Made by a program: the position numbers and the translations under genes
Notes under the pieces: generated by a model
Seen by the model: only the letters and a program-made list of their open reading frames with translations
Database searches by the model: none
What the model was told of the DNA's origin: nothing
Shown here: one piece after another, positions 10,612 through 21,610 of the stretch
Numbering within the stretch: the stretch's first letter is position 1
How the letters are laid out: each line of letters begins with the position of its first letter
Source: Paramacrobiotus richtersi
Lineage: Eukaryota > Tardigrada > Eutardigrada > Parachela > Macrobiotidae
NCBI GenBank assembly: GCA_034698045.1
Contig: JAQGAU010000148.1
Span: 1 to 37,901, forward strand
DNA: 37,901 bases
Direction: 5' to 3'

Positions 10612-12803
10612 TTATTCTGAAGTTTTGGCGTTGTACTTTTGCGATGGTTGGTTGAAGGGGTTCTCGGGAGATTTTTGCCATTCTTTCTTGAGCATCTGCT
10701 TCAACTGGGATAGGCGGAAGTCGGGGAAGTCCTTCTTGAGACGGGCCATTTCGCGCTCCTCGAAGACGGTGTAGGCCGCTTTCATGCGCCGTTCCGGATG
10801 CTTTTCCACATCGCCCGGGTCGCTAACACTGTACAACCAAATAAAATCAATGCCAAAGTGGGAAGTTTTGGAAAAATGTGAATCAAACGTTGATTGTACT
10901 CAAACCATTCGTGAAAATGGAAAGAGTATAAAAAAACAAAGCAGAACGAGTAAACAACAAAAAATACATGAAATACCTCGAAAAAATCAATATATATGCA
11001 GCAGCTACGATAAACATACAAAAATAATATTTTAAATTCTCAATACATACTAATACAATAATTAACAACAAAAAATCGAATTAAAACTGAAATTAGTTGG
11101 TAAATATTTATCTATGAATTAAACACAATATACAACTGGTGAAAACCTGTCAAAACTAACATACCACCAAAAAGATTTCGTATTACATACGTTTTTGTAA
11201 CAGCGTATTATTTGTTACAAATCTTTTCGCATATATAATAAAAAAAAACCAAATAGTAATATGTAACAATAAAAAATTCTTGCCAAAAATGTGGATATGT
11301 AAATTAAACATATCAATTGAACATATGTAGAAACAACCAACAAAATGACTCATTAATTATAGTAATACATTAATTTTTTTTGAAAATCATGCTAAAAATT
11401 TTATCTGCAGCGGAATCCGAAAATTCCATGTTGTACAAAGATTTCTGCCCATTGTTGTAGTTAAATTAAGTGGAAATAATACAATCACATTGCTACCTGA
11501 GTACGGCCAGCGCTTCGTCCACGTTCCGCGCCTGATGGCCTTTACCCATGAGGCGATTCAGGTTCTCATGCAGTATATCATCCTCGCTTTGTACCAGTGT
11601 TTTATCCTTGGGCTGCTGGGCAGCTGCAATCAAAGTCACCCTTTATTAGCCTAATTTTCATCGCAAAAACAAGACCACAGACATTTTACGCAGCGTACCA
11701 GACGAAAGATTTCCAGAGACAAGCAATAAAACGAGGGAAGAAATAACGATCAAAAAATATTTCCTACTGTCGTCATTACTCGTATTCCACCCAAATTACA
11801 CAATAGAAAACCAACAGATAGATACTAATTGTATAGATTATCAAACATTTTCAGCATTTGATTTAAAACAAATCAAAAGGTTGTGTTTAACCAAATGAAT
11901 AAACTTTAATTGTTATTCATACTACAATTGTTTCCGTTTATTTTGTGCTACCTGTTTTGTTTCATATCACGATACTCCATTATCTTCGAATTATTTCATT
12001 CGCCACTTTTATTTTCATTGATTTATTAACAATTATTATGCTATCAAATTCTACGAAGTATTTATTTTATTCGCGGTTATATTTCATGAATTTTCTGTCG
12101 ATAGTTCGGAAACTAATCAGTAAGGACATTTTTCTAAGTAAACAGTAATTTTATGACCATACCAAGCTTAGCCGCGAGATCCTGATGCGTCTGGACATGG
12201 GTGTCAATGTGGGCGCGCGTCACTTTGGTCGCTGCGGCTTTGGCCCCTTTCAGCGCCGCGGTCTCTTCCTCCAACAGTTTCTCACGTTCCTGCTTCTTGA
12301 GCAGAGCTTCCTGTAGTTTCTTCTCTTTTTCATTCTCAACGCATGGAAAGACCAGGTATATTCAACCATTAACAATTTAATTCAGAATTTAATTAAATTT
12401 AGACATTAATTTCCAATTAATTAAATATCTCATTTCATAAAATAATGTACAAAATATAAAATATGTTAATTTTCAATTTAATTGGCAGACTCTTAGTTGC
12501 AGTGCAATTACTTCCTGAATTGTTTAATTAAGACCTCGATTTTTTCTAATTAAATTTTTGATCATAAACAACGGAAACTGGCAGCAGCGTCGACAGAGTA
12601 AAAATCACCGAGCTTTATTTATTTACCTTTCGTTCCAGTTTCTTCAGCACATGTTTGTCATTGTCCTCCCATAGTTTATCTTCGGCTTCCTTGTCCTTCT
12701 GATTCTTGGCTTCTTTCTGGACGGCCTCTTGACGGGCTCGTGCTTCCGCTGCTTTGGAGTTTTCTCCCTGGAATTTCTTGGGGCACTCGTTAACACAAAG
12801 TCT
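10612..12803 (-). CDS. CCDC124: CCDC124-family coiled-coil ribosome-associated protein, 4 exons
   Basis: Exons in transcript order: 12803-12627, 12334-12163, 11623-11497, 10828-10612, about 230 codons in compatible phases (human CCDC124 has 223). The N-terminus reads P-K-K-F-Q-G-E-N-S-K-A-A-E-A-R-A-R. Next come the highly charged coiled coil (KLWEDNDKHVLKKLERK, EKEKKLQEALLKKQEREK), then the conserved C-terminal block KHPERRMKAAYTVFEERE, LSQLKQMLKKEWQKSPENP and FNQPSQKYNAK, then TAA. The family (related to yeast Lso2) binds ribosomes at the GTPase centre and tRNA region and protects idle ribosomes. Where relatives start M-P-K-K-F, this exon has TGC-CCC-AAG-AAA, so the initiator Met is probably in an upstream exon I could not find. 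The ATTATAG acceptor at 12804-12810 gives phase 0; a weaker one directly precedes TGC. It is divergently paired with PRMT3. Confidence 0.92.
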
Positions 12804-13366
12804 CTATAATCGCGTGATCAATCTCCAGAATTCAAGAACGAATCTTGTACGAAGCTGATTAATATCATAAATGCGAAAAATGGACGAAAACTACAAAAAG
12901 TAAAAATCACAAAAATTTAATCAAATCACCATGACGTGTGCATGGGTGCAGCAAATGCACATGTGCACTGTGCGCCGCGATTTCGTCAGAGTTCTCGTCT
13001 TTTCCGGCGTTCGGCTTGTAAAAATTCACACAAAGTCATTTTCCTGTTATTAATAATTCTGTTTATAAGAAATTTTCGATGTATCATGTATGGCTTTGTT
13101 CGTGTAAAAGTTGCTTTCGTTTTCAACAGAAAGAGATTGCTGGATCGAAAATCATCCATTTCGGATGTGGTGTTTCAAACTGGAGTGCTTTCTGATTGAT
13201 TATCATTTATCAGTTTATGATGTTTATCCTGCCTTTCTTTTGTTGGTTTGTTACTTTTAGTTTTGTAATTTGTTAACTGAGCGGTAGAATCGTCAGCAAC
13301 TGTGATAACGCCTACCTTGTGGCAGCTAATTCTGATTTGAAGTTGATTTTTTAATTGAGCGGAGTA
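12804..13366. promoter_or_regulatory. Probable shared 5' region of CCDC124 (-) and PRMT3 (+)
   Basis: The first recognised exons of the two divergent genes are about 560 bases apart, so their promoters, and an unseen first CCDC124 exon, should lie here. The open frame at 12936-13199 (+) shows nothing recognisable. I see no convincing TATA box or start-site element. The call rests on position alone. Confidence 0.4.
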
Positions 13367-13894
13367 ATGGATATGAACGATTCGGTGCCAGATCTGGAAA
13401 TGGTCGACGGCATGGAGCAGCTCACCTTGGGGGGCCCCCCTGGGTTTTCCAGCGAGTCCCCGCTCCGCGCACCGGACAAGATGGCGGACAACAGCGACGA
13501 TGATGGTAAACAGTAGTTTTCATACATTCCACACTCCAAAACGAATATCTACGCATAAATAATTGGTCAGTCGGATGCTGATCGTGTTTGAACAAGTGTC
13601 CCCCCTGAGTAATGATACCCGATAAATTTGCCGAGTGTGAGCGTTCGTTGGGCATTTTTCACGCAGAAATTTGATTTTAAGCTTTATTTTAAAATATAAA
13701 TTAAAATGCACGAGAAGTAGAAATCAGCTTTAGATTTAATTATTTAAAAAAAATAATTTATTATGTTCTGAAATTAAGAAATTCTAGGTAATTTACGAAT
13801 TCATAAATTGAAATTTGATTTAAAATGAACAGCAGTTCGACCTGATTTTTTTGGCGGATTGTTTTCCAGTATTTGGAAATAATTTAGTTGTGAG

Positions 13895-14118
13895 AATCGA
13901 TGGATTTGTCCGTAGATGATATGGAAGAAGATTACGAAGAGCCGGAAATCGTTATCGCGGAGCCGGTTACATGTTTCTTCTGCGCGCTGTCCGACACACC
14001 AGACGCTATCCTGACGCATTGTATCGATAAGCACCGGTGTGATTTTGGAGCCTTTGCTAAGAAAAACCGTCTTCCTACGGAAGAAATCATCCGCATGGTC
14101 AATTTCTTCCGCACAACT
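13895..14118 (+). CDS. PRMT3: PRMT3 exon 2 with the zinc finger
   Basis: This follows exon 1 with a split Glu codon (S-D-D-D-E-S-M-D). After an acidic run, the finger is C-F-F-C, twelve residues, then H-C-I-D-K-H, followed by a hydrophobic helix (EEIIRMVNFFRTT), as in PRMT3, where it binds substrate ribosomal protein. The donor is GTATGT. Confidence 0.88.
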
Positions 14119-15464
14119 GTATGTCAAACTTCTGTTAGACTTCCACATTTTAAAAAAAATTTATGTGTTAATTTGAAAAGATCGAGGTTTTTCATGTTTA
14201 CAATATTTTTTATCCATTTATTTTTTTTATTTTTTCTAATGTTTTTGCCTTGCTTATGTGATATTTATCCTGCTTTATTTTCTTTTGTTAATTGAGTATA
14301 AATTAATTCTATTGCTTAATTCTGTTCTATTAATTAATTATATTGCTTTATTCTTCTATTGCTAATTATTGTTTCTGTGTGTTTGGTATTAACTAGTTTA
14401 GCTGCTTAGTGTATTCCTTCCTCATATCTGGTATTTAATTTCATTATTATAATTTATTTATTTCTTGTAATGTAATAGATTGTAATTCATAGTAGATTAT
14501 AAAAATAATATTTCGAATTAATCATAATTTCGATAAAAGTAATAAAAGCAACAACAAATAAAAGTAATATTCGAAATAATTATAATTTCGATATCGTTGA
14601 TAATAAATATTTATTATTTATTGTTGTTGTTAGCGTCCCACTCCTGAAGGCCTTCCCGTGAACATGACCAGCGGACAATGGACGGACAGTGATTTGCAAG
14701 CGGTTCGTCGGAGCTGGGTGGATGACATCTGGATGACACCGGCGCATCCAGCCGATCACGGCATTGTTTCTCGTAAGGCGCTGTTTCAAAGCACTGCATA
14801 AATCTGCAGCCATCCGACAGATTCGAAATGGCTCGTGATTATTCAGTGGTTTTATTGCTCGTTACTTTTGACGCAGTTGTGTATATATTGGATAGGGTAT
14901 CGTAGTGCAGTGGCTAGACTGCAAAATGGTCCTGTTCAATAAATGCACTGACTGTAAGTTATTTAACAGAAAACGATGGCAATAATGTGTGAGACAACGT
15001 CCTTCTTGTAGAATGTGCATTTAATTCTGATTGCAGTTTTTTTTAGTTTTTTGCGTAACAAATTTAATAAAGTAAGTTTGTTTTTCCGCGATGACGGCGG
15101 GATTGTAGCTGAACGCCTGTATGATAAATTTTGGTGGAAATAGCTGATGTTTCCACCATAAATATTCCTATATGCTACATTAGACACAGACTGGTGAAGC
15201 TATTTCAGAAGTAAAAAGTGCGAATGTTTCTTTAATGTAAATAATATTATTATACCATTTGAGTACATTTTTAAGTCATGAATAAAGCCCCCAAAATTAT
15301 ACCATAATTTAATGGAGGGAAGTGGGCCCGTTCTTTGGTAACCGGAGTGTTCTGTCAACTGCACTACGATTTTACTGACTGCATCCCGTTCGCTGGTGCC
15401 TCTGTACGATCAACATTCATGATTTCCATTGGTTCTAATTAAAATCAAACAATGTATTAACTAG

Positions 15465-15592
15465 GCTTGGTATGGGATTGGGATGTGCCCGATGAGGAAA
15501 TCGTCGCGGCGCAGTTTCCTCCGCCCGACACGATCTCGCACGGGATGATCTGTCTGAAGGGGCGATGGGTGTCGTTGTGCGGCTGATGCCCA
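15465..15592 (+). pseudogene. PRMT3 exon 4 with a 5-nt deletion
   Basis: This encodes L-V-W-D-W-D-V-P-D-E-E-I-V-A-A-Q-F-P-P-P then D-T-I-S-H-G-M-I-C-L-K-G. The copy at 21383 has five more bases after CTGAAGGG. Without them the frame runs into TGA at 15584-15586. Adding five bases would give phase 2, exactly what exon 5 requires. Using a weak GTCGTT donor at about 15571 would also restore phase. Confidence 0.8.
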
Positions 15593-16417
15593 GTAAGTTT
15601 GGCAAAGTTACAACTAAAAGTGAATGATAAATTAGAGATTTCTTGTGAATTTGCTTGGCATCTTTGTTGATATTTTTGTATTGGGAAAATGTTTTTTTTG
15701 TTGCAGATCGGGTGGGAAAAAGGAAAAAGAGGAAGACCATCGCAACATCAGCTATTTTGATAGCTACTCCGGATTTAACATTCACTGTGAAATGCTGCGG
15801 GTAAGGAAATTATCTGTATTTTTTATGAGCTAATATTTTAAAAGTTTTTTATATTGTGGTTAAAAATTTCGAATAATCTTGATTTTTAGGGAAATTAATA
15901 GAGACCGCCAATGTTTCGGCATTTTTATTGCGTTGTTACTGTAGAAAATTCGAGCGGATTGTGGTAGAGTATGGTTCAGGCATAGCACAGTGGCCCATGC
16001 GTCCAGCGAATAGTTAATGGGTGCGGCTGCAAATGTATCAAATTAAAAGGAGAATATTGATTTATTCTACTAAAGTTTTTATCATGATAACTGTTGTACT
16101 AACGTTTTGTGCTAACCAATGAAAACATGAAGGAGAAATTGTACATTGTTTGGAAATTTGTCCTTGTCCGGAAAGAAACGTAAGAAGTAAAACGTATGCT
16201 TTTTTATATAGTAGAGGACAATTAATATGCCAGATGCGTAATATGTACAGGTCTACTTTAATTTTGGATCAAATAACATAAAATAAATATCCGGATAAGT
16301 ATCTTAGATAGCGGAATACACTAGAACAATTTCCCCCACATTAAATAAAAATAAAAAGGAAAGTCTTGTCGATTTAGAATGTTACTATCGTGGCACAACA
16401 GTAAAATGTCCATATTA

Positions 16418-16447
16418 TAGTGTAGTGGCTTGAGAGCCACTGTGCTA
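16418..16447. repeat. Head-to-head pair of the A-box-like motif forming a hairpin
   Basis: TAGTGTAGTGGCT, loop TGAG, AGCCACTGTGCTA. Ten of 13 stem positions pair. It is in the intron before the PRMT3 AdoMet exon. Confidence 0.6.
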
Positions 16448-16709
16448 CGATTCCGCATACTATTGTATGCTGCCTTACAAAAGTACTAAACATTCGAAAC
16501 TGACATTATTGCTGTATTTTCGTACAAATATTTATGATTTTTGTTCGCTTTACAGTATGTTACAAATTATTGTAATATTTCGAAATATCATACAAATATC
16601 CGCATACGGGCATTAAACTGCAAATTTGACATGAAAAAAAAATAAAAAGTTCATATCATAAAAAATGGAAAATTATCCGTAATTAACAAAGTCGATTGAT
16701 TCATGGTAG

Positions 16710-16888
16710 GATCGCGTGCGCACCGAAGCCTACCGTTCCGCCCTGTTCGCCACGGTGCCGGGCAAGTCCGTCCTGGACCTCGGGTGTGGATCGGGCGTCT
16801 TGAGTTGTTTCGCGGCGCAGGCCGGTGCCCGGTCGGTGGTGGCCATTGATAAGGCTGATATCATCGATTTCGCCCAGGAAATCGCACT
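16710..16888 (+). CDS. PRMT3: PRMT3 exon 6: AdoMet-binding motif I
   Basis: This begins D-R-V-R-T-E-A-Y-R-S-A-L-F, the helix preceding the fold in all PRMTs, and contains VLDLGCGSGVLSCFAAQAGA and the acidic end of beta-2 (V-V-A-I-D). It ends ...D-F-A-Q-E-I-A plus CT at a GTAAGC donor. The intron behind it is about 59 nt. Confidence 0.93.
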
Positions 16889-16947
16889 GTAAGCATTAAA
16901 TCCCCTTGAAATGGTCAATTTGGGTGAGACGGAAGTGGTTATTCCAG

Positions 16948-17020
16948 GTAGAACGGGCTGGCTGAGAAGATTCGGTTTATCCATGCTGATCCGGATAAAA
17001 CCCGGCTAAACATTGAAAGG
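16948..17020 (+). pseudogene. PRMT3 exon 7 with TAG as its first full codon
   Basis: With the TTCCAG acceptor the exon reads G, TAG, then N-G-L-A-E-K-I-R-F-I-H-A-D-P. Compared with human PRMT3 (D-I-I-R-L-N-K-L) there is exactly one residue where TAG stands, and 73 bases give the phase the next exon needs. The alternative acceptor GTAG four bases on removes the stop but breaks the frame. Confidence 0.8.
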
Positions 17021-17174
17021 GTGGGTGGAATATGAATTTCTGTTTGGTCATCGTGTCCCGAATTAGTTTGTCAGTTTTTAGCGTTTTTGTCGAGTAGTCT
17101 AGTTTTGATGCCGTTGAAGTGGTGTTTCGGAGCTGTGTCAGTGAAATGTGTGTAATGGATTGTTTGGTTGTTAG

Positions 17175-17232
17175 GTGGATGTGATTGTGTCGGAATGGAT
17201 GGGATATTTCCTGCTTTTTGAAGGAATGCTGG
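17175..17232 (+). CDS. PRMT3: PRMT3 exon 8: double-E loop
   Basis: This encodes V-D-V-I-V-S-E-W-M-G-Y-F-L-L-F-E-G-M-L. The two Glu residues of SEWMGYFLLFE bind the substrate guanidine in PRMTs and both are intact. The next short exon (17322-17353) continues D-S-V-L-H-A-R-D-T-Y-L. Confidence 0.93.
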
Positions 17233-17353
17233 GTACGAACCTTCTCATGTTGGTCACATGCTCCGTTGCATCAACGGGCAGTTTTTTTATGATACGTTTT
17301 ATTTTCATGTTTTTTTTGTAGATTCGGTTCTTCATGCACGTGATACGTATTTG

Positions 17354-18510
17354 GTAGTGTTGGGTAGTAAGTAAATATTAAGTAAACCATAGTAAGTAAG
17401 TAAATGTTTCCCTAATAGTAGTATCAAGTAAATAGTAGGGAACTTTGCCGAATAGTAAGTAATAGTAAGTAACGAACCAGCAGCTAATAGTAATAGTAAG
17501 TAAATATTAGACTTGTCGGGCGAGCTTAGTAAATACAGTTACTAAGTGTTACTTTTTGCTATTTTTTGGATTAATAAAATAAAGCAAATCTAAACGGCTT
17601 ACACTTTATGGCGGCGGCTACCGTAGTAACCGTACTGACATTGCTTCCGCCGCTGTCCACAAGCTGCCTGAACTGGACGCAAAACCACGACCGATCGCTA
17701 CAAGCCCGACTCCCTACTTTCTTTCGCCAGGCAGCCTTCTAAGCAAACGCACTGGGTTCACTTCCCAAATTATTACTGTCAAGCGCAGTTATCGGTTTTC
17801 TACTTTTATCTGAAACTCGTAAAACTGAGACGAGTCAGGTTTAAAAATAACACGAACTTTAATAGCAAGGTGACCTGGCAATGCTGGCACTAAAGATTAC
17901 TACGGTAAAACATTACTCTTCTATTGTTCCAAACTAAAACCGAGAAAACTAACTTCATTGTTATCTTTCGAAAGCGCCTTGCAGTAGTACGTGGCAGTGT
18001 ACCAAATAGTGACGCCGCGTCTACCCTCACAACTGCTACGAAAACAATTGTTTCAAAACGTACCAGACCGAGCCTCGCCAGGCTTATTAAAAATTTTATA
18101 ACCCAAGAATTAGGAAAGCTCTTTCGCCGATTTGCCAAAAACTCGAAGGGTTTCTCACGCAATCGGCGTCGGTTTGAGTCATACCAGTTTTTTTGCGAAA
18201 AATTTGCTTGGTGTTAGTGACCGTTACTTGCTAAAAGAGGCATGTATAAGTTTTCCAGGAAACCCTCCGCGCAACCTGAAACACATGGTGATTCGGATAC
18301 ATTTCTTTTTTTTTCTGGGTTCTCAGTAACGCTTTAGATGTGATAATTTGGCGACGTACGCGACATAGTAAATAATAGTAAAAGAATAGTAAATAGTAAG
18401 TAACACCCAGCGATTCACGTCGAATAGTAAGTAAATAGTAGGATTTTTGCACGTCTAGTAAGTAATATTAAGTAATACTGCTGTAGAGCGTAGTAATAGT
18501 AAGTAAGCGG
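17354..18510. repeat. TAGTAAGTAA-type repeat clusters flanking about 0.85 kb
   Basis: Two clusters of degenerate TAGTAAGTAA units, in direct orientation, lie at 17354-17500 and about 18366-18510. The first begins with the donor GT of exon 9 (TTG|GTAGTGTTGGGTAGTAAG). The 850-base middle is GC-richer with overlapping open frames on both strands (17924-18217 and 17890-18162), neither recognised. A hAT-like element is possible from the TAGTGTTGGG start, but I see no matching inverted end. Confidence 0.6.
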
Positions 18511-18798
18511 TCCAAACAGTTCTAAATTTTATCTCGTACGGGCCACTTCACGGTCATGCCAGAATGCAGCATTCTAAAATATTGAACAGTAATACTCTTC
18601 TTTGGTTTTTGGTTAACATTTGGGAGATTTGTTTCCATAGTCTGTTGCTTTTTGTTGTAATAAAATTCTTTTGCTTTTTTGTTTCAACAATGAATAAAAA
18701 TGATTCATTCAAAAAAATTCGATAAATATCGATAAAAATTCGATAAGTTCGGTCTTAGATTTGATGATTTTTGTTAATTTCCCATATAATTTTTTCAG

Positions 18799-19124
18799 TG
18801 ATTCCCAGCGCAGCCAATCTGTGCCTGACCGCCCTCTCCGATCCGGAAGCCTGGGACAATCGGGTCGGTCTATGGGACAACGCGTACAATCTCAAGTTCC
18901 AGTGTTTAAAGGAGCATTCCCTGCGGTATCCCAGCGTGGAGGAGGTCAGTCCGCAGCATGTTATCACCGAGCGGGTTCTGTTGCGCGGCTGGGATCTACT
19001 GCAGTGCTCCGTGGGTGATCTGCAGTTTGACGCGGAGGTGGTGTTGGAGGTGACGGCCAGCGGGAAATTGACGGCGTTTGTGGGGTTCTTTGATGTGGGG
19101 TACTACGCTGATGGGAGCCATAAG
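18799..19124 (+). CDS. PRMT3: PRMT3 beta-barrel exon
   Basis: The acceptor TTTTTCAG is followed by I-P-S-A-A-N-L-C-L-T-A-L-S-D-P, W-D-N-A-Y-N-L-K-F-Q-C, V-S-P-Q-H-V-I-T-E and F-V-G-F-F-D-V-G-Y-Y-A-D-G, matching human PRMT3 from S-L-V-A-V-S-D to Y-F-D-I-Y-F. Phase 0 into the next exon. Confidence 0.88.
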
Positions 19125-19489
19125 GTTGGTGGATCGTTTGTCTTCGTTAATGAGTAAATAGAGAGAAATGTGGGACGGTAACATTACGGACTTAAATTTT
19201 GTTATTGTGTTTTGCATTTAACAATTGTTCATGGTAGTGTAAAAATTTTACAATTTAAAATTATTATTATTATTTAATAATATAAATGCGAAAAAAGATT
19301 TAGTAGTCGCAGTTTTCTACCGGTATTTGCCTTTGGAGAATGGTTTTTGTTATTTTTTACGCGAGTATTAGTTAGACAGTTAGTAATGGAACGTCTGCTT
19401 GTTTACGAAGAATTTAAAATGAAATGTTTGCCAGACCAGTAGCATTTTAAACCGCTCTGAATCAACCAGAAAACCTGTTGTTGTTGTAG

Positions 19490-19577
19490 ATCATGCTGTG
19501 CATATCGCCCAGTGATCCGGTGACACACTGGGCGCAGTCGGTGTTTTATGTGGAGAAGCCCATTCCCGTTACCGCAG
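19490..19577 (+). CDS. PRMT3: PRMT3 exon with the THW loop
   Basis: This encodes I-M-L-C-I-S-P-S-D-P-V-T-H-W-A-Q-S-V-F-Y then V-E-K-P-I-P-V-T-A. THW is the conserved active-site loop of type I PRMTs. A near-identical copy sits at 22508-22595. Confidence 0.9.
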
Positions 19578-20099
19578 GTATGTGTAGTATTGGTGAAAAA
19601 ATGGTGTAGAAAAATGATGGAAAAATGCGCATATTTAATTCTCCTATTTCGATATTAAATTATAGGTTTTGATACTTCAGATTTGTTTAACCAGCGTTCC
19701 AGCTGTCGACAGTGTAGTCGTCGACGCGAATTCCTAACGTCAAGAAGCGTAGTGTAGTGGCTTCTTAAACTGGTTGTCGCCTATAACTGTCTTTCTATAA
19801 GTAAAGTAATTAGCTCAAGTTTCACGCTTAAATTCATTGTGGCAGTTGAATTTTTTTGATTAGAGTGTCCATTCCGTATTCAGTTGTTCGAACATCGGAT
19901 ACGTTTATTTGTACACGTGTAATGTTCAAGCTAAACATACTACAGCATATTTCGTTCCAATTTCTCTCCGGTAAGAAATCAGTCAACATGGTCGTTACTT
20001 CTTTTGCGTCTTGTTCGTCCGCTTCACTGTAGCATTACAACCTCATTTTTTGTGAAATGGGAATGATAAGAGATACCTAATTGTGTTGTACGTCTGCAG

Positions 20100-20248
20100 G
20101 TGACAAACTGCTGCTGAATGTGCGGATCAGTAAATGCCGGGATGATCATCGTGGACTGGAGGTGATGTTCAAGCTGCGTGATCCCGTCAGGCTTTCTAAT
20201 GAATCTGGTGGGATTGCCTACAGTTGGCAGCAGGCGTACCTGCTTTGA
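20100..20248 (+). CDS. PRMT3: PRMT3 last exon
   Basis: This begins G-D-K-L-L-L-N-V-R-I-S-K-C-R-D-D, matching the G-E-A-L-K-G-K-V-T-V end of human PRMT3, and continues to ...A-Y-S-W-Q-Q-A-Y-L-L and TGA at 20246-20248. Confidence 0.88.
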
Positions 20249-20737
20249 TTTGTTGACTGTAACAACGTGCCTTAGCATCTTGTTGTTGTTCTTGTTCGTT
20301 TTTCCGTTGAATCTGTCAGTGTATCGTGAAATAAAGGAAGTTACGCTGGTTATTCGGTTTGGGAAGATAGTCGAAATGCTGGTTCGTTGTCAACACACCG
20401 CCGAACAGTATCCGGATTTTTTTTGGAATTACTCAAAAATATGAAATCTATTGCCAAGTACGAATAACTATGACAGCAGTGGAAGAAGCTGGCGTGGCGA
20501 CGCTCCGCTGCAGATGACATGGGAGTTATTCCGTAACTGTTTTAGATAGTGGACGAGTAGAATTAAATCCACAGCAAGAAAAAGTTGACATTTTTGAAAA
20601 GAAAGCATGAAGCCACATGTACATGCGTCCAATTTGAGAAGTACAGATACACCGCAACACAAGTATACAGATACACATTACGTTTTGAAGGCTAAATGGA
20701 CAGTATCTTCGACCCTTTCTTAGATTTGCTTCCTAGA
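20249..20737. other. Region between the PRMT3 stop and its partial duplicate
   Basis: Presumed 3' UTR and spacer. No gene seen. Confidence 0.5.
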
Positions 20738-21610
20738 TCCGACAGATTCGAAATGAGTTAATGGACCAGGATTATTAATTGCTTTATTTGGGGGTATGTG
20801 TGTCGAAGCCGCACTAGTTCCGTTTATAGTCAATGTAATGAAATGTCGTAGTGTAATGGCTATATCCAGTTCTGGTCAGCTAGCACGATATTTCAGCGCG
20901 CGCACAGGTGACTGAAAAGCGATGTTTGTGATAAATTAGGAACCGGTTTTCTTGTTGTTGTGCGAATATGGATATAACAGGGATACAGTATTTGTTTTTG
21001 CGTAATGAAAAGTTGATTTTTATTGACTGAGTTTCGCAACGCGTTCGTAGATTTACAAAGCGGGCTGACAGTAAAACCGACATTCCTGTATGTGTTACTA
21101 AAGCATAGACAATTTATAGCAGTTGTTTTTTTATTATAGAACACGCAAAAATAGACATTTTGTTGTTTAGTAGATATTAACATATTTTTCCCCGATAATG
21201 TACAGCTAAAACTGTACTGCTAACTGTACTGTACTGCTAAACATTGACACGTTTGGAACTGTCTGCCATAGTACTCAGCCATTGTACTACAATTTTGCTG
21301 AATGTATTCGGTAAGCTGGTGGCTTTATGTGATCAGTATTCATCCCAATCGGTCTTAATTATCACCAAGACAGATTAACTAGGCTCAGCATGGGATTGGG
21401 ATGTGCCCGATGAGGAAATCGTTTCGGCGCTATTTCCTCCACCGGATACTCTTTCACATGGGCTAATCTGCCTGAAGGGTCACGGCGATGGGTGTTGTTG
21501 TGCCGCTAATTCCCGCGGTAAGTATGGAAACATTTTAAAACTAAAAATGACCGAGAAATCAAAATTTTTTGTTTTTTTAAATTAACATTTTTGTTCATAT
21601 TTTTGTATTG
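20738..21610 (+). repeat. Duplicate of PRMT3 intron/exon segment 14810-15640
   Basis: Similarity starts at GATCCGACAGATTCGAAATG (compare 14813), includes an A-box-like motif, an antisense motif copy (21277 compared with 15358) and the exon at 21383-21517. It fades near TTTTGTATTG at about 21608 (compare 15680). The exon is better conserved than the intron. Confidence 0.8.
21383..21517 (+). pseudogene. Duplicated PRMT3 exon 4 (frame intact)
   Basis: This reads S-A-W-D-W-D-V-P-D-E-E-I-V-S-A-L-F-P-P-P then D-T-L-S-H-G-L-I-C-L-K-G-H-G-D-G before a GTAAGT donor. It keeps the five bases missing from 15465-15592 but ends in a different phase (2 + 44 codons + 1). No exon matching the original exon 5 follows it. 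Confidence 0.8.

Larger units (their letters stand above)
13367..20248 (+). pseudogene. PRMT3: PRMT3-type protein arginine N-methyltransferase gene with several lesions
   Basis: Exons seen: 13367-13505, 13895-14118, 14634-14772, 15465-15592, 15707-15800, 16710-16888, 16948-17020, 17175-17232, 17322-17353, 18799-19124, 19490-19577, 20100-20248. Domains in order: acidic N-terminus, C2H2-type zinc finger, S-Y-F-x-S-Y-S-G helix, AdoMet motif I (VLDLGCGSGVLSCFAAQAGA), double-E loop (SEWMGYFLLFEGML), C-terminal beta-barrel with THW, TGA stop. PRMT3 makes asymmetric dimethylarginine on ribosomal protein uS5 in the cytosol. Lesions: exon 4 lacks 5 nt relative to its duplicate and hits TGA at 15584; exon 7 opens with in-frame TAG (16949-16951); the short exon expected between 17353 and 18799 (encoding a G-G-x-V-Y-P-like segment) was not found. 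Other exons are clean, so assembly errors or a recently dead copy are both possible. Confidence 0.85.

Noticed and set aside
10612-10614. TAA as a sense codon (nuclear code change)
   Set aside because: CCDC124 ends at TAA exactly where relatives end, and the sequence after it is non-coding.
13900-14295. A single 131-codon reading frame starting at the Met at 13900
   Set aside because: Coding similarity to PRMT3 ends at the GTATGT donor (14119); the rest is Phe/Leu-rich translation of an AT-rich intron. The exon begins at 13895, linked to exon 1.
16418-16447. A true tRNA gene at one of the A-box-like motifs
   Set aside because: No copy has a complete cloverleaf, a good B box and a terminator; the similarity is limited to the A-box region.
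17354-18510. Intact hAT transposon
   Set aside because: The start TAGTGTTGGG is suggestive, but the right cluster is in direct rather than inverted orientation and no transposase frame is visible.
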